17,134 nucleotides of DNA from JBEVEP01 sp040512755 (GCA_040512755.1 JBEVEP010000416.1:1-17134); one strand, 5' to 3'. Counted from the first letter of the stretch, positions 1 to 7,909 are shown. Program-made: numbers and translations. Notes: generated by a model not told the origin, from the sequence alone.

Positions 1-1
1 G

Positions 2-130
2 GGTCTGTTGGGATTCAGGTCAGGCCGCGTCGAAAATGGTGGATTTCGAGAACCGGAACGGAGCGTACTTTGAGTACGCGAGTACCGGAAGCGCAGAAAC
101 CCGCCGGCATCACCCGAAGCCCCACAGACC
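2..130. mobile_element. MITE-like palindromic element with terminal inverted repeats
   Basis: The left edge carries a compact non-coding element bounded by imperfect terminal inverted repeats. Positions 2-22 and the reverse complement of 110-130 match at 17 of 21 bases, both ends starting GGTCTGT. Inside, GCGTAC at 62-67 and GTACGC at 73-78 form a perfect 6-bp stem around a 5-base loop, and the flanking CCGG-containing arms extend the symmetry imperfectly. No transposase is encoded, so this looks like a non-autonomous element or the remnant of an insertion sequence. The right flank begins TTAG. The left flank is one base from the window edge, so a target duplication cannot be tested. It ends 30 bp past the stop of the amidohydrolase gene and could also work as a transcription barrier. 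I recall similar sequences in rhizobial genomes but cannot assign a family. Confidence 0.6.
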
Positions 131-160
131 TTAGATGCGAACTCCGGAAGTATCGCGATC

Positions 161-1000
161 TCAGGGCAGATTCCAGATTCGCCTGGCGTTGCCCGACAAC
201 AGGCGCGCTCGCTCGTCGTTGCTGGTTCCGGCAAGCAGGGCATGGGTCGCTGCGACCCAGGACAACAGGCCGCCGCCAAGTGTGCAGACTGGCCAGTCAC
301 TGCCCCAAACGACTCGGTCCCAGCCGAAATTCAAGATCGTATGCTCGACATAGGGCCTGAGAGTTTCCACCGTCCAATCCGCAGGATCCGCATAGGCGAC
401 AACACCGGATATCTTTGCGGTGACATTCTCGCGCTTGGCTATCTCCGCCATGTGTTCACGCCAAGGATGCTCAGCGTCAGCCTTGATATCGGGAACGCCA
501 CAATGATCGAGGACAAAAAGGACGTCTGGCGCAAGGTCCGCCAATGCTGCCGCTTTCGGGATCTGATGTGGCAGGACACAAAGATCGAAGGTAAGGCCCG
601 TTCCCGCCATCTGCTTGAGATTCTCGCGGAACAACGGGTCTTCGGAAAGCGCATCCGGCATCACGTGCAGGACGCGCCGAAAGCCCTTCACAAATTTGTT
701 GGCGACTTGGCGATCAAGATAGTCCGCAAAGCCCTGGCTCTCGGGGCGGCAGGCGGCGATTGCTCCGCTAATCAGGTTTCCAGGCCTTTCCGCGAGCCGC
801 TGCACATAGGCTGTCTCCGCCTCAATGTTTGCCGGATCGACGTCAACCTCCATGTGAAGCGCAGCGGCTATTCCGGCGCGCTGAGCTTCGCGGGAGTAGT
901 CCTCATAGAGGAAGTTGCGGTTGAGCGCCGCCAAACCGGTCAGCCATGGATAACTGAGTGCTGAAAGGTCAATGAGATGCAGATGCGTGTCGATGATCAT
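161..1000 (-). CDS. Amidohydrolase-2 family lactonase, probable L-fuconolactonase
   Basis: A 279-residue cytoplasmic TIM-barrel hydrolase of the amidohydrolase-2 family, expected to open L-fuconolactone to L-fuconate. Seen directly: the N-terminal metal motif DTHLH (residues 4-8), KGFRRVLH (105-112), LDHCG with His166, VWGSDWP with the C-terminal metal-side Asp235, and the family-typical ending GNARRIW (270-276). Length and motif order fit L-fuconolactonase and related sugar lactonases. The ATG at 1000 is preceded by GGAGG at a good distance. The gene lies 48 bp downstream of the iclR-type gene on the same strand, so the two are probably cotranscribed. Substrate assignment rests on context: the L-fuconate dehydratase and later pathway enzymes lie in the same window. 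The alternatives are lactonases for related 6-deoxy or pentonic sugars, or a 2-pyrone-4,6-dicarboxylate-type hydrolase, which context makes less likely. Confidence 0.82.
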   Translation of the reverse strand: MIIDTHLHLIDLSALSYPWLTGLAALNRNFLYEDYSREAQRAGIAAALHMEVDVDPANIEAETAYVQRLAERPGNLISGAIAACRPESQGFADYLDRQVANKFVKGFRRVLHVMPDALSEDPLFRENLKQMAGTGLTFDLCVLPHQIPKAAALADLAPDVLFVLDHCGVPDIKADAEHPWREHMAEIAKRENVTAKISGVVAYADPADWTVETLRPYVEHTILNFGWDRVVWGSDWPVCTLGGGLLSWVAATHALLAGTSNDERARLLSGNARRIWNLP

Positions 1001-1048
1001 GAGTTTCCTCCGTCGACATTTTTGGCGCTCGAACCGCGCCAGAAATCA

Positions 1049-1855
1049 CTACGTCTCCTCCCCTGCTTGTCTCACATCGGAGCCAGCCAAACGGGACAGC
1101 CTTTCTGCAGTCGAAAGCAGCAGCTCGATGGTTCGCGTGATGTCGGGAGCGCCCGGCACGTTGACAAGTGTAATGTACGGGATCGTGATAGCAGCGATCG
1201 CTTTGCCGTCCGGACCGAGTACCGGAGCCGATAGATTGTAGACGCCAGCGGTCTGCATGCTTGCCATCATCTCGTAGCCACGATCGCGAATCTGATCTAG
1301 CCGCACAAAGAACTCCAGCGACGCCGTCGACTTTTCCATGCTGGAGATGTGCTCCGCAATCATCATTTCTCGCTCAGCAGGGGAACGGAAGGCCAGCAGA
1401 ACATGGCCGGAGCCGGTATCGAAGAGACTGATATGGGATCCGACACGTATCGATATGCCCCAATAACCTGGGGCTTCCTGTTGGGCGATCACGACAGCCG
1501 CCCCTCGGTCGAACACGGCGAGCTGGTTCGCCTGGCGGGAAGTTTCTGCCAGTTCGCGCATCAAAGGCGTGGCGTATGATACGAGCCGGCGCACCGGTGC
1601 GTGCAGTTGGGCGAGGCCGAACAGTTTGAGCGTAAGTGAATACCGATCACCGTCGATCTTTGTGACATAGCCGCGGCGAACCAGTCGATCCAGCATACGG
1701 TAGAATTCGTTGGGGCTGCGGCCGAGCTTCTTGGCGATTTCGGACTGCGTTAGGCCGCCATCGACACTCGAAAGAAGTTCGAGAATGTCCAAACCCTTGT
1801 CGAGCGCCGGCGCGCGGTAACGCTCGGCCTCTTCATCCTCCACGCTCACTTCCAT
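1049..1855 (-). CDS. IclR-family transcriptional regulator
   Basis: A 268-residue DNA-binding regulator. The N-terminal winged helix-turn-helix is visible at residues 14-66 (ALDKGLDILELL, then LTQSEIAKKLGRSPNEFYRMLDRL). The C-terminal effector domain follows, with GSGHVLLAF (148-156) and the NLSAPVLGPDGKAIAAITI stretch (207-225) typical of the family. The frame is open for 39 codons further upstream, but ATG 1855 is chosen because a perfect AGGAGG lies just before it and homology to IclR proteins starts soon after. It is transcribed divergently from the importer and enzyme genes, with two palindromes between them, so it is the likely local regulator, responding to the sugar or a pathway acid. 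Whether it activates or represses cannot be read from the sequence. The family assignment is firm; the ligand is inference. Confidence 0.93.
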   Translation of the reverse strand: MEVSVEDEEAERYRAPALDKGLDILELLSSVDGGLTQSEIAKKLGRSPNEFYRMLDRLVRRGYVTKIDGDRYSLTLKLFGLAQLHAPVRRLVSYATPLMRELAETSRQANQLAVFDRGAAVVIAQQEAPGYWGISIRVGSHISLFDTGSGHVLLAFRSPAEREMMIAEHISSMEKSTASLEFFVRLDQIRDRGYEMMASMQTAGVYNLSAPVLGPDGKAIAAITIPYITLVNVPGAPDITRTIELLLSTAERLSRLAGSDVRQAGEET

Positions 1856-1883
1856 TTTTATGCCCCTCCTGTGAATTCTTTCC

Positions 1884-1895
1884 TGCATATATGCA
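1884..1895. promoter_or_regulatory. 12-bp palindrome near iclR start, candidate operator
   Basis: TGCATATATGCA is a perfect 12-bp palindrome centred about 34 bp before the start codon of the IclR-type gene. In this position it could be an autoregulatory operator. Nothing beyond symmetry and location supports this. Confidence 0.35.
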
Positions 1896-1936
1896 TAACG
1901 ACTTCGCGAGCGAAAGCTGAAACAGCTTGACCTGCT

Positions 1937-1956
1937 TATAAAAAGGCCTTTGTATA
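1937..1956. promoter_or_regulatory. 20-bp palindrome in the divergent promoter region, candidate operator
   Basis: TATAaAAAGGCCTTTgTATA reads the same on both strands except for one central-flank pair (lower case), so 18 of 20 bases are symmetric. It sits about midway between the divergent starts, roughly 80 bp from the importer ATG and 90 bp from the regulator ATG. A TTGACC (1927-1932) just upstream could be a plus-strand -35 box, with a poor TGTATA-type -10 overlapping the right arm. A protein bound here would cover that promoter. This is the best IclR-type operator candidate in the window, but I did not find a second copy before the 12617 operon. Confidence 0.45.
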
Positions 1957-2024
1957 TGAATGAAACGCCCATTTGTGAGCGTTAGGTCGCACGGCCTGAT
2001 TATCCGCCGTGAGGGAGGAAGAAG

Positions 2025-3344
2025 ATGAACAGACTGCTTTCCGGCGTCTCGGCCGGAGTTATGATGCTTGTCCTGTGCGAATGCGGCGCACTTGCAGCCG
2101 ATCTGCCGGGCAAGTTCGAAGGCGTTACCATTGATGCGAAGCTGATTGGCGGTCAGCAATATGAGGCGCTCTACGCCCGCATACCGGAATGGGAGAAGCT
2201 GACCGGCGCGAAGGTCAACATCCTGTCGAAGAAGAACCACTTCGAGCTCGACAAGGAGATCAAATCCGACATCGCTTCCGGCAGCTTGACCTGGTGCGTG
2301 GGATCAAATCATTCCTCTTTCGCGCCGCAGTATCCGGATATCTACACCGATCTCGGGGCATTGCTGCCGAAGGAGGAGATCGACGCGTTCGTTCCCGCCA
2401 ACGTCGCCGCGTCGACGCTCGGTGGCAAGCTGGTAATGCTGCCTCGCGCGCAGTTCGACGTCTCTGCGCTGTATTTCCAGAAGAGCCTCTACGCAGACGA
2501 TGCCAAGAAGGCCGCCTACAAGGAAAAGTACGGTCAAGACCTCGTTCCGCCCGACACCTGGGAAGAGGTGACCCGGCAGGCTGAGTTCTTCGCCGCGCCT
2601 CCAGACTTTTATGGTACCCAGTTCGCCGGCAAGGAAGAGGCGATCAACGGGCGGTTCTACGAGATGCTGGTCGCCGAGGGCGGCGAGTACCTTGATAAGG
2701 ATGGAAAGCCCGCGTTCAATTCGGAAGCCGGCGTCCGCGCTCTGGATTGGTTCGTCAACCTCTACAAGGCGAAAGCCGTGCCAGCAGGCACAACGAACTA
2801 CCTTTGGGACGATCTTGGCCAGGGCTTCGCGTCAGGGACCGTTGCAATCAATCTCGACTGGCCTGGTTGGGCAGGTTTTTTCAATGACCCCAAGTCATCG
2901 AAAGTTGCCGGAAACGTGGGCGTAAAGGTTCAGCCGAAAGGCTCCTCGGGAAAGCGCACCGGCTGGTCAGGTCATCATGGTTTCTCGGTGACCGAGAACT
3001 GCTCCAACAAGGAAGCGGCAGCGTCGCTCGTCTGGTGGTTGACCAACGAAGACAGCCAGAAGCTCGAAGCAGCCGCGGGTCCATTGCCAACCCGCACAGC
3101 CGTTTGGGAGTGGGATATAGAGCAAGCGAAAACCGATCCCTATAAGACCGAGGTCCTGAAGGCTTTCCAGGAAGCGGCACAGAACGCGTTTCCGGTACCG
3201 CAGACGGCCGAGTGGATCGAAATATCCAATGCCGTCTATCCGGAACTCCAGGCTGCTATCCTTGGCGACAAGACGTCGAAGGAGGCACTCGACTCTGCCG
3301 CAGAGAAAGCGACTGCTATCCTCGAGGAAGCAGGTAAGCTCTGA
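2025..3344 (+). CDS. Sugar ABC importer, periplasmic binding protein (MalE/extracellular family 1 type)
   Basis: A 439-residue binding protein that would capture a sugar in the periplasm and deliver it to the two permeases encoded next. The N-terminus has a basic end, a hydrophobic core and an ALAA/D signal-peptidase-like site around residues 24-25. There is no good lipobox despite Cys18 and Cys20. The mature part shows the family-1 pattern: YFQKSLYADDA in the first lobe, PDTWEEVTRQAEFF near the middle, and tryptophan-rich ligand segments such as NLDWPGWAGFF and TGWSGHHGFSV. The start ATG follows GGGAGGAAGAAG, a strong ribosome site. Next comes a large hairpin, then permease, permease and ATPase genes in standard order. 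The family is firm. The sugar is unknown; L-fucose or a related glycoside is suggested only by neighbours. Confidence 0.93.
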   Translation: MNRLLSGVSAGVMMLVLCECGALAADLPGKFEGVTIDAKLIGGQQYEALYARIPEWEKLTGAKVNILSKKNHFELDKEIKSDIASGSLTWCVGSNHSSFAPQYPDIYTDLGALLPKEEIDAFVPANVAASTLGGKLVMLPRAQFDVSALYFQKSLYADDAKKAAYKEKYGQDLVPPDTWEEVTRQAEFFAAPPDFYGTQFAGKEEAINGRFYEMLVAEGGEYLDKDGKPAFNSEAGVRALDWFVNLYKAKAVPAGTTNYLWDDLGQGFASGTVAINLDWPGWAGFFNDPKSSKVAGNVGVKVQPKGSSGKRTGWSGHHGFSVTENCSNKEAAASLVWWLTNEDSQKLEAAAGPLPTRTAVWEWDIEQAKTDPYKTEVLKAFQEAAQNAFPVPQTAEWIEISNAVYPELQAAILGDKTSKEALDSAAEKATAILEEAGKL

Positions 3345-3348
3345 TCGT

Positions 3349-3383
3349 GAGCAGGAGGGCTGCAAAGTGCAGCCCTCCTGCTC
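3349..3383 (+). terminator. 16-bp perfect hairpin between binding-protein and permease genes
   Basis: A perfect 16-bp inverted repeat (3349-3364 and 3368-3383, beginning GAGCAGGAGGGCTGCA) surrounds a 3-base loop, starting five bases after the stop codon of the binding-protein gene. It is not followed by a T run (next bases are TTCGGATT), so it is a poor intrinsic terminator. It is better read as a partial terminator or 3' mRNA-stabilising structure that keeps binding-protein message in excess of permease message, as known for malE-malF type operons. Confidence 0.85.
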
Positions 3384-3475
3384 TTCGGATTCGCCAGTAA
3401 CATATAGTGCTCATTGCGGCGGTTACTCCGATGCTGTCTGCTCAAAGACTAGGATTCGGTGGCCGCTTGGGCCGC

Positions 3476-4402
3476 ATGACCCGAGCGCCTGTGAATGTCG
3501 CGATAATGAAGTTTCCGCGCCTTTCAGCACCGACACTGCTGCTTCTGCCGGCTCTGATCGTGCTGGCCGCGGTTGTCATCGTTCCGCTGGCGCTGTCGCT
3601 CTATTCCAGCTTCACACCGTTTCGACTGACACGGCCATACACATTCTTCGTCTTCATCGGTCTGCGGAACTACATCACGCTGCTTTCCGATCCGGACTTC
3701 TGGGCGGCTTTCGGGCGAACCGTGCTTCTCCTCACCATCGCACTCAATCTTGAGATGGTGCTCGGACTCGGCCTTGCGATGTTGGTCGAGCGAGCCTCGC
3801 GCGGGCAGCGCTTTCTGCGCACGCTGATGATGTTTCCGATGATGTTTTCCCCGATCCTCGTCGGCTTTCAATTCAAGTTCATGTTCAACGACAATGTCGG
3901 GCTCGTGAACAATGCCCTTCAGGGACTTGGCCTGACCGACCGTGCGATCCCGTGGCTGATCGAAGGCCCTCTGGCCTTTTTTTCCATTCTCGTCGCTGAA
4001 GTTTGGTCCTCGACGGCAGTCTTCGCGATCCTCATTCTGGCGGGACTGCTGGCGATGCCAAAGGAACCCATCGAGGCCGCGCGCGTGGATGGCTGCACGC
4101 CCTGGCAGACTTTCCGTTATGTGACATGGCCGTTCATCATGCCGTTTGCCTATATCGCCATGACGATCAGATCGCTCGACGTTGCCCGTGCCTATGACAT
4201 CGTAAAGATCATGACGGACGGCGGCCCGGCCAAGAGGACCGAGCTCTTGTGGACGATCATAGCGCGCACAGGCTACAGCGACGCAAAGATGGGGCTGGCC
4301 AATGCGATGGCGTATGTTTCGATCCTCCTATCCATCCTGTTCACCGTCTATTTCTATCGCAAGCTCGCGGCAGCGCGCACCCAGATCGGTTCGGAGTGGT
4401 AG
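3476..4402 (+). CDS. Sugar ABC importer permease 1 (MalF type)
   Basis: An inner-membrane permease of the binding-protein-dependent type, about 308 residues from the start used here. A long hydrophobic segment follows the short basic N-terminus (LLLLPALIVLAAVVIVPLAL), and further membrane spans follow. The cytoplasmic EAA loop that docks the ATPase is present as EAARVDGCTPWQTFRYVTWPF (from about residue 200). The start is uncertain: the frame is open from a GTG at 3407, with ATGs at 3431, 3476 and 3506, and none has a convincing ribosome site. ATG 3476 gives a family-typical length and leaves room for the hairpin leader. The stop TAG directly abuts the next permease start, which implies translational coupling. 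It should pair with the following permease as a heterodimer. Confidence 0.88.
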   Translation: MTRAPVNVAIMKFPRLSAPTLLLLPALIVLAAVVIVPLALSLYSSFTPFRLTRPYTFFVFIGLRNYITLLSDPDFWAAFGRTVLLLTIALNLEMVLGLGLAMLVERASRGQRFLRTLMMFPMMFSPILVGFQFKFMFNDNVGLVNNALQGLGLTDRAIPWLIEGPLAFFSILVAEVWSSTAVFAILILAGLLAMPKEPIEAARVDGCTPWQTFRYVTWPFIMPFAYIAMTIRSLDVARAYDIVKIMTDGGPAKRTELLWTIIARTGYSDAKMGLANAMAYVSILLSILFTVYFYRKLAAARTQIGSEW

Positions 4403-5269
4403 ATGGACGACAATACCGCCCACCGGATCAAGAAACGGCTTGCGAGTGTTGCTCACACGCTAGGACTCCTCCTGGCAATGTTGGCGATCTGCCTGCCCGG
4501 CATATGGATCGTGCTTTCGTCGCTGCGGCCAACGGTCGAAATTATGGCCAAGCCGCCCATCTGGATTCCGCAAGAGCTATCCTTCGATGCTTACATCGCG
4601 ATGTTCTCCGGTATCGGGCGCGGGGGCATTCCTGTCCTCGACTATTTCCGCAACTCGCTAATCATTGCGATCACCTCCACCGTCATCGCCATCGCTATCG
4701 GCCTGGCCGGCGGCTATGCCTTTGCGCGCCACCGCTTCCGGGGCAAATCCGGCTTGTTTCTGGGTTTCATGCTGACGCGAACAGTCCCCGGAATCGCATT
4801 GTCCCTGCCGCTTTTCTTCGTCTATGCCCGCATCGGCATCATCGACACCCATTTCGGTCTGATCCTGGCCTACGTCGCACTCAACGTGCCTTTTACGATC
4901 TGGCTGATCGACGGTTTTTTCCGGCAGGTTCCACGGGACTTGGCCGAGGCGGCGCAGATCGACGGCTGCACGCGCTGGCAGGCCTTCTGGCAGGTCGAGT
5001 TCCCACTGGCCGGACCTGGCATCGCCTCCGCCGCAATCTTCGCTTTTCTTACCTCATGGAACGAATTCGCTCTCGCCTCCCAGCTGACGCGATCGACCAA
5101 CTCCAAGACCTTGCCTGTAGGGCTGCTCGACTACACCGCTGAGTTCACGATCGACTGGCGAGGAATGTGTGCGCTTGCGGTCGTGATGATCATCCCAGCG
5201 CTGACGCTCACTTTCATCGTGCAAAAGCATCTCGTGTCCGGCCTCACGTCGGGCGCAGTAAAAGGCTGA
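4403..5269 (+). CDS. Sugar ABC importer permease 2 (MalG type)
   Basis: A 288-residue inner-membrane permease, partner of the preceding MalF-type protein. It has the MalG-type plan: a first span (LGLLLAMLAICLPGIWIVLSSLRP), a periplasmic segment naming itself by the WIPQELSFDAYIAMF pattern, then a block of spans including NSLIIAITSTVIAIAIGLAGGYAFAR. The EAA loop reads EAAQIDGCTRWQAFWQVEFPL (from about residue 182). The ATG begins on the base after the previous stop, so the two are coupled. The C-terminus ends in the HLVSGLTSGAVKG pattern common to this family. A six-base gap leads to the ATPase gene. Function as an importer subunit is firm; the substrate is not. Confidence 0.93.
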   Translation: MDDNTAHRIKKRLASVAHTLGLLLAMLAICLPGIWIVLSSLRPTVEIMAKPPIWIPQELSFDAYIAMFSGIGRGGIPVLDYFRNSLIIAITSTVIAIAIGLAGGYAFARHRFRGKSGLFLGFMLTRTVPGIALSLPLFFVYARIGIIDTHFGLILAYVALNVPFTIWLIDGFFRQVPRDLAEAAQIDGCTRWQAFWQVEFPLAGPGIASAAIFAFLTSWNEFALASQLTRSTNSKTLPVGLLDYTAEFTIDWRGMCALAVVMIIPALTLTFIVQKHLVSGLTSGAVKG

Positions 5270-5275
5270 CTTCTG

Positions 5276-6373
5276 ATGGCACCGGTAACGCTCAGAAAAC
5301 TTGTCAAGCACTATGGCAACATGGAGGTGGTACACGGTATCGATCTTGAAGTGCAGGACCGCGAATTCATCGCTCTTGTTGGGCCGTCCGGTTGCGGGAA
5401 ATCCACGACGCTGCGCATGATCGCCGGCCTTGAAGAAATCAGCAGCGGCGAAGTCCGCATCGGCGGGAAATTGGTGAACGACCTCCCGCCTCGTGCGCGC
5501 AACATATCCATGGTGTTCCAGTCTTATGCGCTCTACCCGCACATGACGGTGCGAGAGAACATGGGATTTTCTCTCAAGATCGCGAACGCACCCAAAGCGG
5601 AAATCGAACACCGGGTCGCGGAGGCGGCCGCAATTCTGGACCTGAACCATTTGCTGGAGCGGCGACCCTCGCAACTATCCGGGGGACAGCGGCAGCGGGT
5701 AGCGATGGGCCGCGCCATTGTCCGGGATCCGGAGGTTTTCCTTTTCGACGAGCCTTTGTCCAACCTCGACGCCAAGCTGCGTACGCAAATGCGCACCGAA
5801 ATCAAGAAGCTTCACGCCAAGGTCCGCTCCACGGTCATCTATGTGACCCACGATCAGGTGGAAGCGATGACACTGTCAGATCGGATTGTCATCATGCGCG
5901 ATGGCTATATCGAGCAAGTGGGAACACCGCACGAAGTGTTCAGCCGTCCGGCCACCCGCTTTGTTGCCGGGTTCATTGGCTCACCTCCGATGAACCTGGT
6001 TGAAGTGACGCTGGATGACGGGAGTTTGGTGCTGGGCGATAGCGAGCGCCTGCCATTGCCGCGGCAATTTCGGAATAAAGTGTCTGCGGGGCAAAAGCTG
6101 GTGTTCGGATTGAGGCCTGACGATCTCTACCCAACCGGTCATGGCCTGCATTCCGGCGAGGAAGAGGACGTGCACAGGCACCGCCTGCCTGTTTCGATCA
6201 CAGAGCCGCTTGGCAACGAAACGCTGGTTTTCGCGGAATTCGCGGGCCGCGACTGGGTATCCCGCATGCTGAACCCAAGACCGCTGAAGACGGGCGAGCA
6301 GATCGAGATGAGTTTCGATCTTTCGCAGGCACATATGTTTGATGTCGATAGCGGATTGAGTCTCCGGAGCTGA
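5276..6373 (+). CDS. Sugar ABC importer ATPase (MalK/UgpC type)
   Basis: A 365-residue cytoplasmic ATPase that powers the MalE-type importer as a homodimer. Visible motifs: Walker A GPSGCGKS (36-43), Q-loop Gln82 in VFQSYALYPHMTV, signature LSGGQRQR (134-141), Walker B VFLFDEP with Glu159, and switch His192 in YVTHDQVEAMT. After about residue 240 there is a MalK-like regulatory/TOBE region, consistent with the length. The gene follows the second permease by six bases and precedes the dehydratase gene by two, so importer and enzymes are very likely on one message. Such ATPases are often shared between importers, but the second importer here has its own ATPase. Confidence 0.95.
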   Translation: MAPVTLRKLVKHYGNMEVVHGIDLEVQDREFIALVGPSGCGKSTTLRMIAGLEEISSGEVRIGGKLVNDLPPRARNISMVFQSYALYPHMTVRENMGFSLKIANAPKAEIEHRVAEAAAILDLNHLLERRPSQLSGGQRQRVAMGRAIVRDPEVFLFDEPLSNLDAKLRTQMRTEIKKLHAKVRSTVIYVTHDQVEAMTLSDRIVIMRDGYIEQVGTPHEVFSRPATRFVAGFIGSPPMNLVEVTLDDGSLVLGDSERLPLPRQFRNKVSAGQKLVFGLRPDDLYPTGHGLHSGEEEDVHRHRLPVSITEPLGNETLVFAEFAGRDWVSRMLNPRPLKTGEQIEMSFDLSQAHMFDVDSGLSLRS

Positions 6374-6375
6374 CA

Positions 6376-7491
6376 ATGGCAAGGATCGAAAGAGTTGATC
6401 TCTGCATGGTCGATCTGGCCCCTAAGGTCAGGCGCACGGACGCCATCCAGAGTTTCATCAGCCAGGAAACCCCTATCGTCACCATCACGGATTCCGATGG
6501 CGCGACCGGGACCGGCTACAGCTATACGATCGGCACTGGCGGCTCATCGGTCATGCGGCTCCTGGCAGACCATCTCGCCCCACGGCTGATCGGCCGGGAC
6601 CCGGACCAGATCGAAGCCATCTGGCATGAGCTTGAATTTGCGACCCACGCGACGACAATCGGTGCGATCACCTCGATCTCACTTGCCGCGATCGACACGG
6701 CGCTCTGGGATCTGCGCGCCCGAAAACAAGGGCTTCCGCTTTGGAAACTTGCCGGCGGAGCGAAAGATCGCTGCCCGCTGTATACGACTGAAGGAGGCTG
6801 GCTTCACATCGAGACCGACGCGCTGGTCGACGATGCACTTCAAGCCAAGGCGGAAGGCTTTCGCGGCTCCAAGGTGAAGATCGGCCGCCCTCACGGCTCC
6901 GAGGATGTCGCGCGGCTGACTGCGGTGCGCAAAGCGGTCGGAGACGACTACGAGATCATGACCGATTGCAACCAGGGTTTTTCCATTGACGAGGCGATCC
7001 GGCGCGCCGAAAGGCTGCGGTCGCTCGATCTCGCCTGGATCGAGGAGCCGCTCCCCGCTGACGATATCGATGGTCACGTCAGGCTGTCATCGTCGACTCG
7101 AATACCCGTCGCCGTGGGCGAGTCCCTGTATTCGATCCGCCATTTTCGCGAATATATGCAGCGCGGCGCCTGTTCCATCGTCCAGGCCGATGTCGGTCGG
7201 ATCGGCGGCATCACGCCATGGCTCAAGGTCGCACATACAGCGGAGGCGTTCGATATTCCTGTCTGCCCCCACTTCCTCATGGAACTGCATGTCAGCCTTG
7301 CCTGCGCCATACCGAACGGCAAATACGTCGAGTATATTCCTCAACTTGATGAATTGACCGGAACACGGATGCGGATCGCGGATGGGTATGCTTACGCTCC
7401 GAATGAACCGGGCATCGGCATCGATTGGGATTGGGATGCTGTGCGCAGCAAGAGCCTTCCTGAGTTCAACCACCATGTCGGGAGTGCGTGA
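6376..7491 (+). CDS. Enolase-superfamily sugar-acid dehydratase, mandelate racemase subgroup
   Basis: A 371-residue enolase-superfamily enzyme. The capping domain is followed by a barrel with the mandelate-racemase catalytic set: KVK at 166-168 (SKVKIG), metal ligands Asp197 (MTDCNQG), Glu223 (WIEEPL) and Glu249 (VGES), and the Asp272-His299 dyad (QAD, CPH), with Glu303 after it. The sequence style (GYSYTIGTGG, GGWLH, EDVARLTAVR, DIDGH) resembles talarate/galactarate dehydratases. The reaction expected is loss of water from an aldonic or aldaric acid to a 2-keto-3-deoxy acid, or an epimerisation. It is clearly not the L-fuconate dehydratase, which is encoded at 11089, so it may handle a second sugar acid. 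GGAG lies before the ATG, and the stop overlaps the mutarotase start. Subgroup firm, substrate open. Confidence 0.9.
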   Translation: MARIERVDLCMVDLAPKVRRTDAIQSFISQETPIVTITDSDGATGTGYSYTIGTGGSSVMRLLADHLAPRLIGRDPDQIEAIWHELEFATHATTIGAITSISLAAIDTALWDLRARKQGLPLWKLAGGAKDRCPLYTTEGGWLHIETDALVDDALQAKAEGFRGSKVKIGRPHGSEDVARLTAVRKAVGDDYEIMTDCNQGFSIDEAIRRAERLRSLDLAWIEEPLPADDIDGHVRLSSSTRIPVAVGESLYSIRHFREYMQRGACSIVQADVGRIGGITPWLKVAHTAEAFDIPVCPHFLMELHVSLACAIPNGKYVEYIPQLDELTGTRMRIADGYAYAPNEPGIGIDWDWDAVRSKSLPEFNHHVGSA

Positions 7492-7820
7492 TGCAGCGAA
7501 TGGGAATGGTGATAGGCCTCAAGCCGGATAAGATCGCCGAGTACAAGCAGCTGCATGCGGCAGCTTGGCCCGAAATCCTTTCGATGATCTCCGCCTGCAA
7601 CATCCGCAACTATTCGATCTTCCTGAGGGAGCCTGAAAATCTCCTCTTCGGCTACTGGGAGTATCACGGCGCCGATTTTGCCGCCGACGCTGCGAAGATG
7701 GCCGCCGATCCCAAAACACAGGAATGGTGGGCTCTTTGCATGCCTTGCCAGGCGCCGCTGCAAACCCGCAAGGAAGGTGAATGGTGGGCGATGATGGAGG
7801 AGGTTTTCCATCATGCGTGA
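7491..7820 (+). CDS. RhaM-type sugar mutarotase (L-rhamnose/L-fucose mutarotase)
   Basis: A 109-residue cytoplasmic mutarotase of the RhaM/YiiL family, which interconverts the alpha and beta anomers of a 6-deoxyhexose. Family marks visible: EYKQLHAAAWPEI with Tyr18 and His22, NYSIFLREPENLLFGYWEY in the middle, a WW pair (EWWALCMP), and the ending MEEVF. Length is close to the usual 104 residues. ATG 7491 is preferred over the in-frame GTG 7488: GGGAG lies six bases upstream, and TGATG couples it to the preceding stop. In this cluster it most likely supplies the beta or alpha anomer of L-fucose to the dehydrogenase, since RhaM-type mutarotases accompany the Xanthomonas/Burkholderia-type L-fucose pathway. 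L-rhamnose remains a possible substrate. Confidence 0.92.
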   Translation: MQRMGMVIGLKPDKIAEYKQLHAAAWPEILSMISACNIRNYSIFLREPENLLFGYWEYHGADFAADAAKMAADPKTQEWWALCMPCQAPLQTRKEGEWWAMMEEVFHHA

Positions 7821-7909
7821 TAGGGCCGCACGAACGGCGCCTGCGGTTATGGCCACGCGATTTTCACCGGTTAGGACCGGGCCTGGTCGTGGAAGGGAGT
7901 TTGAGCGCC

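Noticed and set aside
242..964. 240-codon plus-strand open frame over the amidohydrolase
   Set aside because: It lies antisense within a gene with clear family motifs, and its translation is rich in Arg and Cys without any recognisable domain.
3407..3475. Upstream extension of the MalF-type permease from GTG 3407
   Set aside because: No ribosome site before the GTG, and the added residues are unlike family N-termini. It is kept only as a stated alternative.
4249..5142. 297-codon plus-strand open frame across the two permeases
   Set aside because: It is in a different frame, spans the junction of two well-supported permease genes, and its translation is full of His/Arg with no membrane segments. 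No sign of a frameshifted gene.
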